Assembly (NCBI GenBank): GCA_937870755.1
Contig: CALMZV010000010.1
Coordinates: 1 to 49,182 of the forward strand
Reading direction: 5' to 3'
Length of the DNA: 49,182 nucleotides
Origin: an uncultured Methylocystaceae bacterium
GTDB taxonomy: Bacteria; Pseudomonadota; Alphaproteobacteria; Rhizobiales; Beijerinckiaceae
Of the stretch, positions 27,762 to 37,660 are shown piece by piece. A program made the translations under genes and the position numbers. The notes under the pieces were generated by a model. That model ran no database searches. It had not been told where the DNA came from and saw only the letters and a list, made by a program, of their open reading frames with translations. Numbering within the stretch: the first letter of the stretch is position 1; the number at the start of each line of letters is the position of its first letter.

Positions 27762-29459
27762 CTACGGCTGGCGCGGTTCGGCGCGCGTGGCGTGCGCCTT
27801 CATCAGATCGCCGGTGAGCGCGTCGGCGATCAGCTTGCGCGTGTTCTCGACGCCGTAGAGCGCGACGAACGAACCGAAGCGCGGCCCGCGCTCCTCGCCG
27901 AGCAGCGTCTGGTAGAGCATGTTGAAGAAATCGTTCGACACGCCGGGGCGTTCCGGCGTCGCGCCCTTGGCTTTCAGGTCCTGATAGCGCGGCACGGCGC
28001 GCGCAACGTCGTAGAGCGCCGTCTGGATGTCTTCCGCGCTCGCATGCGCGCCGAGCCGTGCGAGCATGTCCGAAATCCGCGCGAGCGTGTCGCGCTCCGC
28101 GTCGTCGGCCGCGCGATAGCGTTTGGCTGGCCGCACGAAATCGCGAAAATAGGCGACCGCATAGCCCACCAGCGCATCGAGACGCGGGTGGTTTTGTGGC
28201 GACACGCCTGGCGAGTAGCGCCGCAGAAAGCCCCACAGCACGGCCGGGTCCTCGCTGTTGGCGACGGCTGCGAGATTGAGCAGCATGCCGAACGAGATGG
28301 ATGTCGCCGCGCCTTCGTGCGCGAGTTTCTCGGCCGGCGGCGGCGCGCCGTTGTGGATGTGCCAGACGGGATTGCCGAGCCGCTCCTTCCACGCCTGGCG
28401 CGGATAGGCGTCGAGGAATGCGAGATAATCGTCGACATTGCGCGGGATCACGTCGAAATAGAGCCGCTTGGCCGCGCTCGGCTTCTGATACATGAACTGC
28501 GCGAGGCTCTCGGGGCTGGCGTAGGTCAGCCATTCCTCGATCGAAAGGCCGTTGCCTTTCGATTTCGAAATCTTCTGTCCCTTCTCGTCGAGGAACAGTT
28601 CGTAGTTGAACCCCTCCGGCGCCACGCCGCCGAGCGCGCGCACGATCTGGCCCGACAGTTTGACGGATTCGATGAGGTCCTTTCCCGCCATTTCGTAGTC
28701 GACCTTCAGCGCATACCAGCGCATCGCCCAGTCGGGCTTCCATTGCAGCTTGCAATGGCCGCCGGTCACCGGCGTTTCGTGGAGAGCGCCGGTGTCTGGA
28801 TCTTTCCACGAGATCGTGCCTTTGGCCGCGTCGTGGCCCTCGAGCGCAACCTGCATGACCACGCCGGTGCGCGGATGCACGGGCAGGAACGGCGAATAAC
28901 TGGCGGCCCGCTCGGCGCGAAACGACGGCAGCATGATCTTCATCACCGCGTCGTAGCGCGCCAGCATGTGCAGGAGCGCGGCGTCGAACCGGCCGCTCCT
29001 GTAATATTCAGTCGAGGACGCGAATTCGTAGTCGAAGCCGAAGGCGTCGAGAAAGGCGCGCAGCCGCGCGTTGTTGTGCGCGCCGAAAGAGTCGTGCGTG
29101 CCGAACGGATCGGGCACCTGCGTCAGCGGCTTGCCGAGATGGGCGGCCACCAGCTCCTTGTTCGGAATGTTGTCGGGAACCTTTCGCAGCCCGTCCATGT
29201 CGTCGGAAAAGGCGATGAGCCGCGTGCGCGTCTTTCCTTCGGTCAGAACCTCGAACGCGCGCCGCACCATGGTCGTGCGCGCCACCTCGCCGAATGTGCC
29301 GATATGCGGCAGGCCGGACGGGCCGTAGCCCGTTTCGAACAGAATTTCGTCCTTGGGATGTTTCTCGAGCCGGGCGACCAGTTTGCGCGCCTCCTCGAAC
29401 GGCCAGGCCTGCGAGACGCGGGCGGCTTCGAGAAGTTCGGGCGAAAAGACGGCGGACAT
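27762..29459 (-). CDS. lysS: Lysyl-tRNA synthetase, class I
   Basis: Charges tRNA-Lys with lysine. It is the class I (Rossmann-fold) form, unrelated to the E. coli class II enzyme, common in archaea and in many alphaproteobacteria; it is also called lysK. The 565-aa product has HIGT at residues 52-55 and KISKSKGN at 296-303, the two class I signature motifs. The C-terminal half is helical, as in this family. The length is normal. The predicted start ([21 protein letters not shown]) has a GGGAA upstream. No second lysyl-tRNA synthetase is visible in the window. Confidence 0.95.
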   Translation of the reverse strand: MSAVFSPELLEAARVSQAWPFEEARKLVARLEKHPKDEILFETGYGPSGLPHIGTFGEVARTTMVRRAFEVLTEGKTRTRLIAFSDDMDGLRKVPDNIPNKELVAAHLGKPLTQVPDPFGTHDSFGAHNNARLRAFLDAFGFDYEFASSTEYYRSGRFDAALLHMLARYDAVMKIMLPSFRAERAASYSPFLPVHPRTGVVMQVALEGHDAAKGTISWKDPDTGALHETPVTGGHCKLQWKPDWAMRWYALKVDYEMAGKDLIESVKLSGQIVRALGGVAPEGFNYELFLDEKGQKISKSKGNGLSIEEWLTYASPESLAQFMYQKPSAAKRLYFDVIPRNVDDYLAFLDAYPRQAWKERLGNPVWHIHNGAPPPAEKLAHEGAATSISFGMLLNLAAVANSEDPAVLWGFLRRYSPGVSPQNHPRLDALVGYAVAYFRDFVRPAKRYRAADDAERDTLARISDMLARLGAHASAEDIQTALYDVARAVPRYQDLKAKGATPERPGVSNDFFNMLYQTLLGEERGPRFGSFVALYGVENTRKLIADALTGDLMKAHATRAEPRQP

Positions 29460-29523
29460 GACATTTCCCGGCAGGAGAGGGCCGGAAACTAGAAAGGCCG
29501 CGCGCGCGCGTCAACGCGCCGGC

Positions 29524-30327
29524 CTACCGCCCGCGGAATCGTGGCTTTCGCCGCTCCAGAAACGCCGCGACGCCTTCCGCGAAATCCTCCGACAGGTTCG
29601 TCAGCGCGAACTGGTCGCGATCCATGTGGCTGGCGAGGTCGTCGAGCGCGCCGGCGAGCCGGTCGACGGTGGTCTTGGTCATCATGACGGGCATCGGCGG
29701 CTCGGCCGCGATCCGTTCGGCCAGATTCATGGCGGCCTCGAGCGCGCGCCCGTCGTCGACCACCTCCTCGGCCAGCCCCCATTGCAGCGCGCGTTCGGCC
29801 TCGATCCGTTCGGAGGCGAGAATGACCGCCAGTTTCGTGCGCGCCGGTCCCATCAGTTGCAGCATGCGCGGGATCGAACCCCAGCTCATGTTCATGCCGA
29901 GCGCCACTTCCGGAATGCGGACATGCGCGCCGCGCCCCAGAATGCGGAAATCGGTCGAGACCGCGAGCGCCGCCCCGCCGCCGATGCAATGGCCTTCGAT
30001 GGCGCAGATCGTCACCTGCTCCATGGCGCGCCAGGCCGCGCACATGCGCGGGCCGACCTGCAACGCCGCGCGCCGTTCGCCCAGCCCCAGTTCCGTCCGC
30101 GCGCGCCCTTCCGCGTCCTTCAGGTCGAAGCCGGCCGAGAACGCCTTCGCCGCGCCCGTCAGCACGACGACCGAAACGCCGGCGTCGTCCTCGAACGATT
30201 GCGCCGCCGCGCGCAATTCGCGCATCAGCGCCGGCGAGAGCGCGTTGACGCCGTCGCCGCGGTCGAACCGCACGACCGCCACGCGCCCCTCCGGTCCCAG
30301 CCCGCGCTCGATCGTCACGGCCCCCAT
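29524..30327 (-). CDS. Enoyl-CoA hydratase/isomerase (crotonase) family protein
   Basis: A 267-aa crotonase-fold protein that should bind an acyl-CoA thioester. The oxyanion-hole segments are FSAGFDL (residues 63-69) and GHCIGGGAAL (112-121). The usual hydratase GGG-C-E-L-A reads GGG-A-A-L-A here, so the first catalytic glutamate is replaced by Ala120. The second is kept at Glu140 (RIPE). That makes a plain 2-enoyl-CoA hydratase activity doubtful; isomerase, decarboxylase or another crotonase reaction is possible. It begins 9 bp after the lytic transglycosylase stop, with AGGAGAG before the ATG, so the two form an operon. The C-terminus (FLERRKPRFRGR) is the normal family end. Confidence 0.85.
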   Translation of the reverse strand: MGAVTIERGLGPEGRVAVVRFDRGDGVNALSPALMRELRAAAQSFEDDAGVSVVVLTGAAKAFSAGFDLKDAEGRARTELGLGERRAALQVGPRMCAAWRAMEQVTICAIEGHCIGGGAALAVSTDFRILGRGAHVRIPEVALGMNMSWGSIPRMLQLMGPARTKLAVILASERIEAERALQWGLAEEVVDDGRALEAAMNLAERIAAEPPMPVMMTKTTVDRLAGALDDLASHMDRDQFALTNLSEDFAEGVAAFLERRKPRFRGR

Positions 30328-30336
30328 GCGTCTCTC

Positions 30337-31524
30337 CTATTGTTTCAGCGCACGCACGAGATCGGGCGTGAGAAACCCGTCGGCCGGAGCCATGCCGCTC
30401 GCGATCTGGAAGGCGTGCACCGCCACGCGCGTCTTGCGGCCGATCTTGCCGTCGCTCGTTCCGTCATAGAAGCCCCTGGCCGCAAGCCCGCGCTGCGCGG
30501 CGATGCGGTCCGAAAGCGACAGCGAGGCGGCGTCCCCGGGAAACGGTCTCGCAAGCCCGCCGCCGGCGATGCGCGCGGCGATCAGCGCGACGGAGAGCGC
30601 ATAGGCGTCGGACGTGTTGTACTGGCGGATGACTTCCCAGTTATCGGTGATGAGAAAGGCCGGGCCGCGCGCGCCTTCCGGCAGATAGAGGCTGGCCGCG
30701 CCCGTCGCCGGCAGCGCGCCGCCGTCGGCGCGCCGGAAGCCGAGCGCCCGCCAGCGCGCGAAATCGAGATCGATCGGCTTCCAGTCGAAATCGTCCGGGA
30801 TCGTCGTCTCCACGATCGCCGGCGATCCCGCGCGCCAGCCCGATTGCTGCATGAAATTGCCGATCGAGGCGATCGTGTCGGGCGCCGAATTCCAGATGTC
30901 GGCCGCTTCGTCGCCGGAAAAGGCGACGGCGTGTTTCAGATAGGAGGAGGGCATGAACTGCGGCTGGCCCATCGCGCCGGCCCACGAGCCGCGCAGCTGG
31001 TCGCGCCGCACGTAGCCCTTCTCGATCATGACCAGCGCCGCGACGAACTCGTCGCGGAACAAATCGGGGCGATGCTGGCGCACCGCGTGCGTGGCGAGCG
31101 CGCGCAACACGTCGGTCGAGCCCTGATGCGCGCCGAAATTCGTCTCCACCGCCCACAGCGCCAGGATGATCTCCGCGGGAACGCCGGTGCGCCGCTCGAC
31201 GGCGGCGAGCGCCGCCCCGTGCGCGGCGCGCGCGCGCCTTGCCGCCTCCACCCGCGCGCCCGTCACGCTCCGGGCGACATAGTCGCTGATCTTCATCGAG
31301 AACTCGCCCTGCCGGACCGGGCGCGCGAGAATGGCGGGGTCGGGCGCAAGGCCCGCCGTCGCGCTCTCGAACGTCCGGCGCGAGACGCCGGCTTCGCGCG
31401 CGAGCGGCCATGTGGAAGCGAGAAAGGCGCGAAATTCGCCGAGCGCGCCGCCCTCGTCGGCCGGCTGGGCGCGCGCGGGCGCAAGCGCCAGAAGACAGAG
31501 GGCCAAAATCGCCAATAGCCGCAT
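30337..31524 (-). CDS. Lytic murein transglycosylase, MltB family
   Basis: A 395-aa periplasmic enzyme that cleaves peptidoglycan glycan strands with formation of 1,6-anhydro ends. A Sec signal peptide covers residues ~1-19 (ending APARAQ). The MltB-type catalytic domain has the acid Glu127 in LWAVETNFG and the [13 protein letters not shown] substrate-binding stretch. A PG_binding_1 domain lies at ~335-393 ([21 protein letters not shown]). There is no lipobox cysteine, so it is soluble rather than a lipoprotein. The crotonase follows on the same strand. Confidence 0.93.
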   Translation of the reverse strand: MRLLAILALCLLALAPARAQPADEGGALGEFRAFLASTWPLAREAGVSRRTFESATAGLAPDPAILARPVRQGEFSMKISDYVARSVTGARVEAARRARAAHGAALAAVERRTGVPAEIILALWAVETNFGAHQGSTDVLRALATHAVRQHRPDLFRDEFVAALVMIEKGYVRRDQLRGSWAGAMGQPQFMPSSYLKHAVAFSGDEAADIWNSAPDTIASIGNFMQQSGWRAGSPAIVETTIPDDFDWKPIDLDFARWRALGFRRADGGALPATGAASLYLPEGARGPAFLITDNWEVIRQYNTSDAYALSVALIAARIAGGGLARPFPGDAASLSLSDRIAAQRGLAARGFYDGTSDGKIGRKTRVAVHAFQIASGMAPADGFLTPDLVRALKQ

Positions 31525-31653
31525 GGATCACCGGGCGCTTTGAAAAATCGCATCCTGCACGAGCCGCCCGTGCGCGCCAAATCGCGGGCCTGTCCGCTCT
31601 TTCCCTTTGCGCGCCAATCCAATTATGGTCCCGTGAACGACAAAGAGGGCGCA

Positions 31654-32628
31654 ATGGCGGGGAAAAAGGAACTTTCGGCCGAAGTCGGCTATGCGGGCAA
31701 CGATCTCGACCGGCAGTCGGACCGGCGCGACGACGCCGATTACGTCGCCGCCCTGATGAAAGACAGCGAGGCGCGCACCTTCGTCATCGCCGGCGACAAC
31801 GTGGTTCTGGAGCGCGATTCAGACGGCCACCGCTCGCTTTACACATTCGCCGAAGCCGCCCTCATGGGCGCGCCGCGCGAGACGGTTTTTCTCGGCCACG
31901 ACGGGGTCGGCGGCGTATTCGCCACGCTGCTCTCCGACGGCCCGCAGGATCTCGGACCCGATCCCGAACAACTGTCCCGCGCGTATCGCGGCGCGCCGGG
32001 GCAGGGGTTCGGCCAGCAGCGGATCGACCTGCGCACCATCGCCACGCAGGGACTGGTTTCGGGCAAGCAGGCCGGCCGGCTCGCGGAGGCCAAGAGCCTG
32101 CTCTACTGGCATTCGCGCCATCGCTTCTGCTCCAATTGCGGCGCGCCGACGCGCATCGAGGCGGCGGGGTGGAAGCGCGTCTGCGACGGCTGCAAGGGCG
32201 AGCATTTTCCGCGCACCGATCCCGTCGTCATCATGCTCGCGGTCGACGGCGACCAGTGCCTGCTCGGACGCCAGCCGCGCTTTCCCAGGAACATGTATTC
32301 CGCGCTCGCCGGGTTCGTCGAAGGCGGCGAGACGCTGGAGGCCGCCGTGCGACGCGAAATCCGGGAGGAGGCGGGCATCGAGACCGGGCGCGTCACCTAC
32401 ATGGCCTCGCAACCGTGGCCCTTTCCCTGCTCGCTGATGATCGGCTGCCTGGCGCAGGCCGAGACGCGCAAGATCAAGATCGACGAGACCGAGCTGGAAG
32501 ACGCGCGCTGGTTCGCGCGCGACGAGACGCTGGCGATGGTCGACGGCCGGCATCCCGATTTCTTCTGCCCGCCGAAGCTGGCGATCGCCCATCATCTTCT
32601 GGCGGCCTGGGCGCGAGGCGAAACATGA
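31654..32628 (+). CDS. nudC: NADH pyrophosphatase (NUDIX)
   Basis: Hydrolyses NAD(H) to NMN(H) and AMP, and by homology may decap NAD-capped RNA. The 324-aa product has a zinc ribbon (Cys159, 162, 177, 180). A full Nudix box lies at residues 220-242 (GFVEGGE..., REIREEAGI), followed by SQPWPFP at 252-258, the motif that identifies NudC among Nudix proteins. I chose the ATG at 31654, preceded by AGAGGG; a longer frame from 31540 lacks family similarity. Its stop overlaps the queC start (ATGA), so both are expressed together. Confidence 0.95.
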   Translation: MAGKKELSAEVGYAGNDLDRQSDRRDDADYVAALMKDSEARTFVIAGDNVVLERDSDGHRSLYTFAEAALMGAPRETVFLGHDGVGGVFATLLSDGPQDLGPDPEQLSRAYRGAPGQGFGQQRIDLRTIATQGLVSGKQAGRLAEAKSLLYWHSRHRFCSNCGAPTRIEAAGWKRVCDGCKGEHFPRTDPVVIMLAVDGDQCLLGRQPRFPRNMYSALAGFVEGGETLEAAVRREIREEAGIETGRVTYMASQPWPFPCSLMIGCLAQAETRKIKIDETELEDARWFARDETLAMVDGRHPDFFCPPKLAIAHHLLAAWARGET

Positions 32629-33347
32629 CCCTGCGCGACGACGGCGCCCTCGTTCTGTTCTCCGGCGGACAGGATTCGACCGTCTGTCTCGCCTGGGCGC
32701 TGGAACGTTTCGCCGTCGTCGAGACCGTCGGTTTCGACTACGGGCAGCGCCATCGCGTGGAGCTCGGGCAGCGCGCGGTGGTGCGTGGCGCGCTGGCGCA
32801 ACTGAAGGAGACGTGGGGCGAACGGCTCGCCGACGATCACGTCGTCGCGCTCGACGCGCTGGGCGCCATGTCGGATACGGCGATGACGCGCGACATCGCC
32901 ATCGCGCTCGACGAGAAGGGCCTGCCCAACACGTTCGTGCCGGGCCGCAATCTCGTGTTTCTCGCCTTCGCCGCCGCGCTCGCCTTCCGGCGCGGGCTTC
33001 GCCATATCGTCGCGGGCATGTGCGAGACGGATTTTTCCGGCTACCCCGATTGCCGCGACGACACGATGAAGGCGATGCAGGTCGCGCTCAATCTCGGCAT
33101 GGACCAGCGCTTCGTGATCGACACGCCGCTGATGTGGATCGACAAGGCGGGCGTCTGGGCGATGTCGGAGGCGATCGGCGGCGCGCCGCTGCAAAAGATC
33201 GTCGTGGAGGAGACCCACACCTGCTATCTCGGCGTGCGCGGCGAGCCGCATGTGTGGGGCCACGGCTGCGGCGAATGTCCGGCCTGCCGGCTGCGCGCCG
33301 AGGGGTTCTTCAAATGGCGCGGGTCGAAGCCGGTCGACGACGCCTGA
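32625..33347 (+). CDS. queC: 7-cyano-7-deazaguanine (preQ0) synthase
   Basis: Converts 7-carboxy-7-deazaguanine to preQ0 with ATP and ammonia, a step towards queuosine in tRNA. The 240-aa product has the PP-loop SGGQDST (residues 13-19) and four zinc cysteines at 200, 215, 218 and 221 (GCGECPAC region). [12 protein letters not shown] is also typical. Start is the ATG overlapping the nudC stop. Its stop touches the stop of the convergent pheA with no base between. No other queuosine gene lies in the window. Confidence 0.96.
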   Translation: MTLRDDGALVLFSGGQDSTVCLAWALERFAVVETVGFDYGQRHRVELGQRAVVRGALAQLKETWGERLADDHVVALDALGAMSDTAMTRDIAIALDEKGLPNTFVPGRNLVFLAFAAALAFRRGLRHIVAGMCETDFSGYPDCRDDTMKAMQVALNLGMDQRFVIDTPLMWIDKAGVWAMSEAIGGAPLQKIVVEETHTCYLGVRGEPHVWGHGCGECPACRLRAEGFFKWRGSKPVDDA

Positions 33348-34208
33348 TTACTCTTCCGCGCGCGCCTGCGCCTCGATCCGGTAGGGATGGGCCGGATAGA
33401 CGCCCAGGATCGTCACCTCGCGCGAGAAGAACCGCAGTTCCTCCAGCGCGCGCGCGAGCGGCGGGTCGTCGGGATGGGCTTCCACGTCGGCGAGGAACTG
33501 GGTGGCGGTGAACTCGCCCTCCACCATGTAGCTTTCGAGCTTGGTCATGTTCACGCCGTTGGTGGCGAAGCCGCCGAGCGCCTTGTAGAGCGCCGCCGGC
33601 ACGTTGCGCACGCGGAAGATGAACGAGGTGACGACAGGTCCGTTGTTGGGCGCCGCCCAGTCCGGCGCGCGCGACAGAACGACGAACCGCGTGGTGTTGT
33701 GGTCCTCGTCCTCCACGTTCTCTGCGAGAATGTCGAGGCCGTAGATGCCGGCCGCGAGTTTCGGCGCGAGGGCGGCTCTGGCGGGATCGTTCCATTCCGA
33801 CACCTGGCGCGCGGCGCCGGCGGTGTCGGCCGACACATGCGTCTTCAGCCCGTGCGCGCGGATGATCTTGCGGCACTGGCCGAGCGCATGGACATGGCTG
33901 TAGACGTCCTTCAACCCGTCGATCCGCGCGCCTTTCGGCGCCATGAGTTGGAAATGGATCGGCAGGAAATATTCGCCCACGATATGCAGGCCCGAAGTGG
34001 GCAGGAAATGGTGGATGTCGGCGACGCGGCCGGCGAGCGAATTTTCGATCGGGATCATGCCGAGGTCGGCCGTGCCGTCGGAAATGGCGGCGAGCGCGTC
34101 CTCGAACGTCGCGCAGGCGAGCGGCGCCATCTCCGGATAGACGTTGGCGCAGGCGATATGGGAATTGGCGCCCGGCTCGCCCTGGTAGGCGATGTTCTTC
34201 TGGGTCAT
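33348..34208 (-). CDS. pheA: Prephenate dehydratase
   Basis: Converts prephenate to phenylpyruvate, towards phenylalanine. The 286-aa product is the stand-alone dehydratase with no chorismate mutase domain. The catalytic TRF triplet is Thr173-Arg174-Phe175 in HNTTRFVVL, and IPIENSLAGRV is the dehydratase substrate loop. An ACT domain (~194-286) follows with NMTKLESYM; the usual ESRP of the phenylalanine site reads ESYM, common in this group. The ATG overlaps the kdsB stop (ATGA), so it is translationally coupled to kdsB. Confidence 0.94.
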   Translation of the reverse strand: MTQKNIAYQGEPGANSHIACANVYPEMAPLACATFEDALAAISDGTADLGMIPIENSLAGRVADIHHFLPTSGLHIVGEYFLPIHFQLMAPKGARIDGLKDVYSHVHALGQCRKIIRAHGLKTHVSADTAGAARQVSEWNDPARAALAPKLAAGIYGLDILAENVEDEDHNTTRFVVLSRAPDWAAPNNGPVVTSFIFRVRNVPAALYKALGGFATNGVNMTKLESYMVEGEFTATQFLADVEAHPDDPPLARALEELRFFSREVTILGVYPAHPYRIEAQARAEE

Positions 34209-34945
34209 AGGCTGTTCTCGATCTGCTGCCGCACGCGCGCGAGGTCTTCGACCGTGTCTACACCGCGCGGGGCGTCGGCGACCAGCGCCGCGTCGATCCG
34301 CATGAAGGCCTCCAGCGCGCGCAATTGTTCGAGTCGCTCGCGGATTTCGAGCGGCGAGGGGGCGAGCGTCACATAGCGTTCGAGCGCCGCGCGCCGGTAG
34401 GCGTAAAGACCGATGTGGCGGAAATCCTCGCCCGCGCCAAAGGGCGCGGCGCTGCGCGTGAAATAGAGCGCGCGCAGCCGGCCGGGCGCGATGCGCGTGG
34501 CCACGACCTTGACCGCGTTCGGATCGTCGCGCAGCGCGGGATCGGTCAGCGGGGCGGCGAGCGTGCCGATGTCGACGTCCGGGTCCGCCATCAGCGCGGC
34601 GGCCGCCCGGATCGCCGCCGGCGCCATGAGCGGCTCGTCGCCCTGAAGATTCACCGCCACGTCGTGGCGCCGGTCCGGATCGATCCGCGCGAGCGCGTCC
34701 GCGATCCGGTCGGAGCCCGATGGGCAGTCGGTCCCGGTCATGACGGCCGAACCGCCCGCGGCCCGCACGGCTGCGGCGATTTCCGGCGCGTCCGTCGCCA
34801 CATGCACGGGGCCGATGTCCGCCTCCCGCGCGCGCCGCCACACATGCACGATCATCGGCGCCCCGGCGATGTCGGCGAGCGGCTTGCCCGGCAGGCGCTG
34901 CGAGCCGAGCCGGGCCGGAATGAGGACGATGGGGTTCTGGGCCAT
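34205..34945 (-). CDS. kdsB: 3-deoxy-manno-octulosonate cytidylyltransferase (CMP-KDO synthetase)
   Basis: Activates KDO with CTP for lipopolysaccharide inner core synthesis. The 246-aa product begins IVLIPARLGSQRLPGKPL, the nucleotide-binding signature, and has TGTDCPSGSDR and VNLQGDEPL, typical of KdsB. Its stop overlaps the pheA start. A TTATAA (34976-34981) upstream could serve as a -10 element, but no good -35 is visible. Confidence 0.95.
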   Translation of the reverse strand: MAQNPIVLIPARLGSQRLPGKPLADIAGAPMIVHVWRRAREADIGPVHVATDAPEIAAAVRAAGGSAVMTGTDCPSGSDRIADALARIDPDRRHDVAVNLQGDEPLMAPAAIRAAAALMADPDVDIGTLAAPLTDPALRDDPNAVKVVATRIAPGRLRALYFTRSAAPFGAGEDFRHIGLYAYRRAALERYVTLAPSPLEIRERLEQLRALEAFMRIDAALVADAPRGVDTVEDLARVRQQIENSL

Positions 34946-35063
34946 GGCGTGGACTGGTGGAAGGCGCGCGCCGGGTTATAAATGTTGCCAAGTCGCAGGC
35001 AAAGCGGCTAATCACGGGCCGGAACACGGACACATCCGGCGACATGCGGGGAGCGCCAGCGGC

Positions 35064-35600
35064 ATGAATATGGAACTGAACAAGATCGCGGGCGGCGTGC
35101 TGGGAACGCTGCTGTTCGCCATGGGTCTCGGCGCCGTCTCCAATCTCATCTATGCCGCCCCCCGGCCTGAAAAGCCCGGCTACGATCTGCCCGTGGGCGA
35201 GGAGAAGCCGGCCGCCGGCGCGGCCGCCGCCGCAGCGCCCGCCGTGCCGCTGCCGCAGTTGCTCGCCAAGGCCGACGCCGCCAAGGGGCAGGACGTTTTC
35301 AAGGCCTGCGCGGCCTGCCACACCGCCGACAAGGGCGGGGCCAACAAGGTCGGACCGAACCTTTACGGCGTCGTCGGCCGCGCAAAGGGCGCGATCGCGG
35401 GCTTTGGCTACTCCGACCCGATGAAGGCCAAGGGCGGCGACTGGTCGTTCAAGGAACTGGACGCCTTCATCGCCAACCCCAAGGCCGACATTCCCGGCAC
35501 GAAGATGGCTTACGGCGGCGAGAAGGACGCGGCCAAGCGCGCCAATCTCCTGGCCTATCTGCGCAGCCTCGCCGACAGCCCGGCGCCGCTGCCGCAATAA
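35064..35600 (+). CDS. Membrane-anchored cytochrome c (CycM-like)
   Basis: An electron carrier held to the periplasmic face of the inner membrane, likely feeding a terminal oxidase. The 178-aa product has an uncleaved N-terminal anchor (residues ~8-31), an Ala/Pro-rich linker (~45-65), and one class I cytochrome c domain. Haem is bound by Cys82, Cys85 and His86 (CAACH), with Met148 in GTKMAYGG as the sixth ligand. Start ATG at 35064 has GGGGAG ~10 nt upstream; ATG at 35070 is an alternative. It is divergent from kdsB, and a strong terminator follows. Confidence 0.9.
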   Translation: MNMELNKIAGGVLGTLLFAMGLGAVSNLIYAAPRPEKPGYDLPVGEEKPAAGAAAAAAPAVPLPQLLAKADAAKGQDVFKACAACHTADKGGANKVGPNLYGVVGRAKGAIAGFGYSDPMKAKGGDWSFKELDAFIANPKADIPGTKMAYGGEKDAAKRANLLAYLRSLADSPAPLPQ

Positions 35601-35626
35601 GCGCGGGCGCCGATCGTTCGAAACAG

Positions 35627-35655
35627 GAGCCGGGCGCGCCCGGCTCTTTTCTTTT
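35627..35655 (+). terminator. Rho-independent terminator after the cytochrome c gene
   Basis: A perfect palindrome: GAGCCGGG (35627-35634), CGCG loop, CCCGGCTC (35639-35646), then a T-rich tail (TTTTCTTTT). It is the clearest intrinsic terminator in the window and separates the cytochrome from the yej operon. Confidence 0.9.
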
Positions 35656-35716
35656 GCGCCGCACGCGCCGCGCAGGGCGCGCGTTGGGTATGGGTGCTCT
35701 GGACCCGAAAAAGCGA

Positions 35717-35722
35717 CATAAT
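35717..35722 (+). promoter_or_regulatory. Possible -10 element of the yej operon
   Basis: CATAAT matches TATAAT in five of six bases. It lies about 60 bp before the yejA start and downstream of the terminator. No convincing -35 is present at 16-18 bp, so this is tentative. Confidence 0.35.
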
Positions 35723-35783
35723 CCGCGCGAATCATGGAGGCTCTCCGCACGGACGGCCGGCGCGGCGTCGATCGAGGAACCGG

Positions 35784-37658
35784 GTGACGAAAAAATCGCA
35801 TGCAGCCCCTGGGCTCGACCGGCGCCAATTCATCGCGGCGACGGGCGCGGCGCTGGCGTCGCCCATTCTGCCATCGCGCGCCCATGCGGTGGTGCCGTGG
35901 GGCGAATGGGCGACGCCGCACGGATTGTCGATGTTCGGCGACCTGGCCGAGAAGCCGGGCTTTAAGGCGTTCGGCTACGTGCGCGCCGACGCGCCGAAGG
36001 GCGGCGCGATCTCGCAGGAGAGCTATGGCGCGTTCAACTCGCTCAATCCCTTCATCCTGAAAGGCGACTCGCCGTCCGCCATGTGGCTGACGTTCGACTC
36101 GCTGATGTCCGGCAGTCTCGACGAGCGCGACGCGATGTATCCGCTCGTGGCGGAGTCCGTCGCGATCGCGCCCGACAAGGGCGCCTTGCGCTTCAAGCTG
36201 CGCAAGACCGCGCGCTTCAACGACGGCTCGCCGCTGACCGCCAAAGACGTTGTCTTCTCGCTCAATGTTCTGAAGGAGAAGGGTCACCCCATCATCCGCC
36301 AGTCGCTGCGCGACATGGAGAGCGCGACGGCCGAGGACGTCGCCACCGTGCTCGTCAGGCTCGGCCCCAACCGCAGCCGCGACCTGCCGCTGATCGTCGC
36401 GCGTCAGCCGATCTTCTCGGCGGTCTATTACGCCAGCCGTCCGTTCGACGAATCCTCGCTCGAACCGCCGCTCGGCTCCGGTCCCTATCGCGTCGGCAGG
36501 TTCGAGAGCGGCCGTTTCGTCACGTTCGAGCGCGTGCCCGACTACTGGGGCCGCGACCTGCCGGTGAATGTCGGCCAGAACAATTTCGATCTCATCCGCT
36601 ACGATTATTTCAACGATCGCCCCGTGGCGTTCGAGGCGTTCAAGGCGGCCGCCTTCACCGTGCGCGAGGATTTCACCGCCGCCAACTGGGCGACGGGCTA
36701 CGATTTTCCCGCCTTCCGCGAAAAGCGCGTCGTGCGGCGGGAGATTCCCGACCACAACATTTCCGGCGTGCAGGGCTGGTTTTTCAACACGCGCCGCAAG
36801 CTGCTCAAGGATATCGCGCTGCGCGAGGCGATCGGCCTCGCCTTCGACTTCAAATGGACCAACGCTAATCTCATGTATGGCGCGTACATGCGCACGCAGT
36901 CCTATTTCGAGAATTCCGACATGAAGGCGAAGGGCGTCGCCGAAGGCAAGGAGCGCGCGCTGCTCGAACATTATCGCGGGCGCGTTCCCGACGAAGTGTT
37001 CGCAGAGCCTTACATTCCGCCGGAATCCGACGGCTCCGGCCAGGACCGCGCGCTGCTGCGCAAGGCGATGGATCTGCTCATGCGCGCGGGCTACGTGCGC
37101 GACGGCGCCCAGTTGAAGGATCGCGACGGCAAGCCGGTCGAACTGGAGTTTCTGGACTTTTCCTCCGCGCTCGAACGCCATACGCAGCCCTTCATCAAGA
37201 ATCTCAAGCTGCTCGGCATCGACGCGCGCATGCGCATCGTGGACGCCGCCCAGTACCGCCGGCGGCTGGACGATTTCGATTTCGACATCATCACCCAGCG
37301 CCTGACGATGGCCTATTCGCCGGGCGAGGAATTGCGAAACCTGTTCGGCTCGGAGTCGGCCGGCATTCGCGGCTCGCGCAACATGGTCGGCCTTGCGGAC
37401 CCGGTCGTGGACGATCTCATTTCGAAAGCGCTGGTGGCCACGACGCGCGAGGACCTCATCGTCATCTGCCGCGCGCTCGACCGGGTGCTGCGCGCCGGCC
37501 GCTACTGGACGCCGCACTGGTACAAGGCGACGCACTGGATCGCCCATTGGGATTGTTACGGCTGGCCGTCGCGGACGCCGAAATACGATCCCGGCATCCT
37601 CACCACCTGGTGGTGGGACGACGCGCGGGCGAAAGCCATCGCGTTCCAGGGGCGCTGA
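35784..37658 (+). CDS. yejA: Peptide ABC transporter substrate-binding protein, YejA-like
   Basis: The periplasmic binding protein of a Yej-type peptide importer (family 5 extracellular solute-binding proteins). The 624-aa product starts at a GTG preceded by GAGGAA. Its N-terminus has a twin-arginine-like signal (DRRQFIAATGAALASP, Arg13-Arg14), suggesting Tat export. The mature part shows the family's FNDGSPLTAKDVVFS, GSGPYRVG and a C-terminal W-rich end (WWWDDARA). It is followed after 2 bp by the permease genes in the order yejA-yejB-yejE-yejF. In other bacteria Yej systems take up oligopeptides and microcin C-type compounds; the natural substrate here is unknown. Confidence 0.92.
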   Translation: MTKKSHAAPGLDRRQFIAATGAALASPILPSRAHAVVPWGEWATPHGLSMFGDLAEKPGFKAFGYVRADAPKGGAISQESYGAFNSLNPFILKGDSPSAMWLTFDSLMSGSLDERDAMYPLVAESVAIAPDKGALRFKLRKTARFNDGSPLTAKDVVFSLNVLKEKGHPIIRQSLRDMESATAEDVATVLVRLGPNRSRDLPLIVARQPIFSAVYYASRPFDESSLEPPLGSGPYRVGRFESGRFVTFERVPDYWGRDLPVNVGQNNFDLIRYDYFNDRPVAFEAFKAAAFTVREDFTAANWATGYDFPAFREKRVVRREIPDHNISGVQGWFFNTRRKLLKDIALREAIGLAFDFKWTNANLMYGAYMRTQSYFENSDMKAKGVAEGKERALLEHYRGRVPDEVFAEPYIPPESDGSGQDRALLRKAMDLLMRAGYVRDGAQLKDRDGKPVELEFLDFSSALERHTQPFIKNLKLLGIDARMRIVDAAQYRRRLDDFDFDIITQRLTMAYSPGEELRNLFGSESAGIRGSRNMVGLADPVVDDLISKALVATTREDLIVICRALDRVLRAGRYWTPHWYKATHWIAHWDCYGWPSRTPKYDPGILTTWWWDDARAKAIAFQGR

Positions 37659-37660
37659 CG

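Noticed and set aside
27756-27771. CAGCC-TAC-GGCTG hairpin at the cmk/lysS junction
   Set aside because: Only 5 bp, no T-run on either strand; too weak to call a terminator.
34976-34981. TTATAA as a divergent promoter for kdsB and the cytochrome c gene
   Set aside because: No -35 element at 16-18 bp on either strand; kept only as a remark in the kdsB entry.
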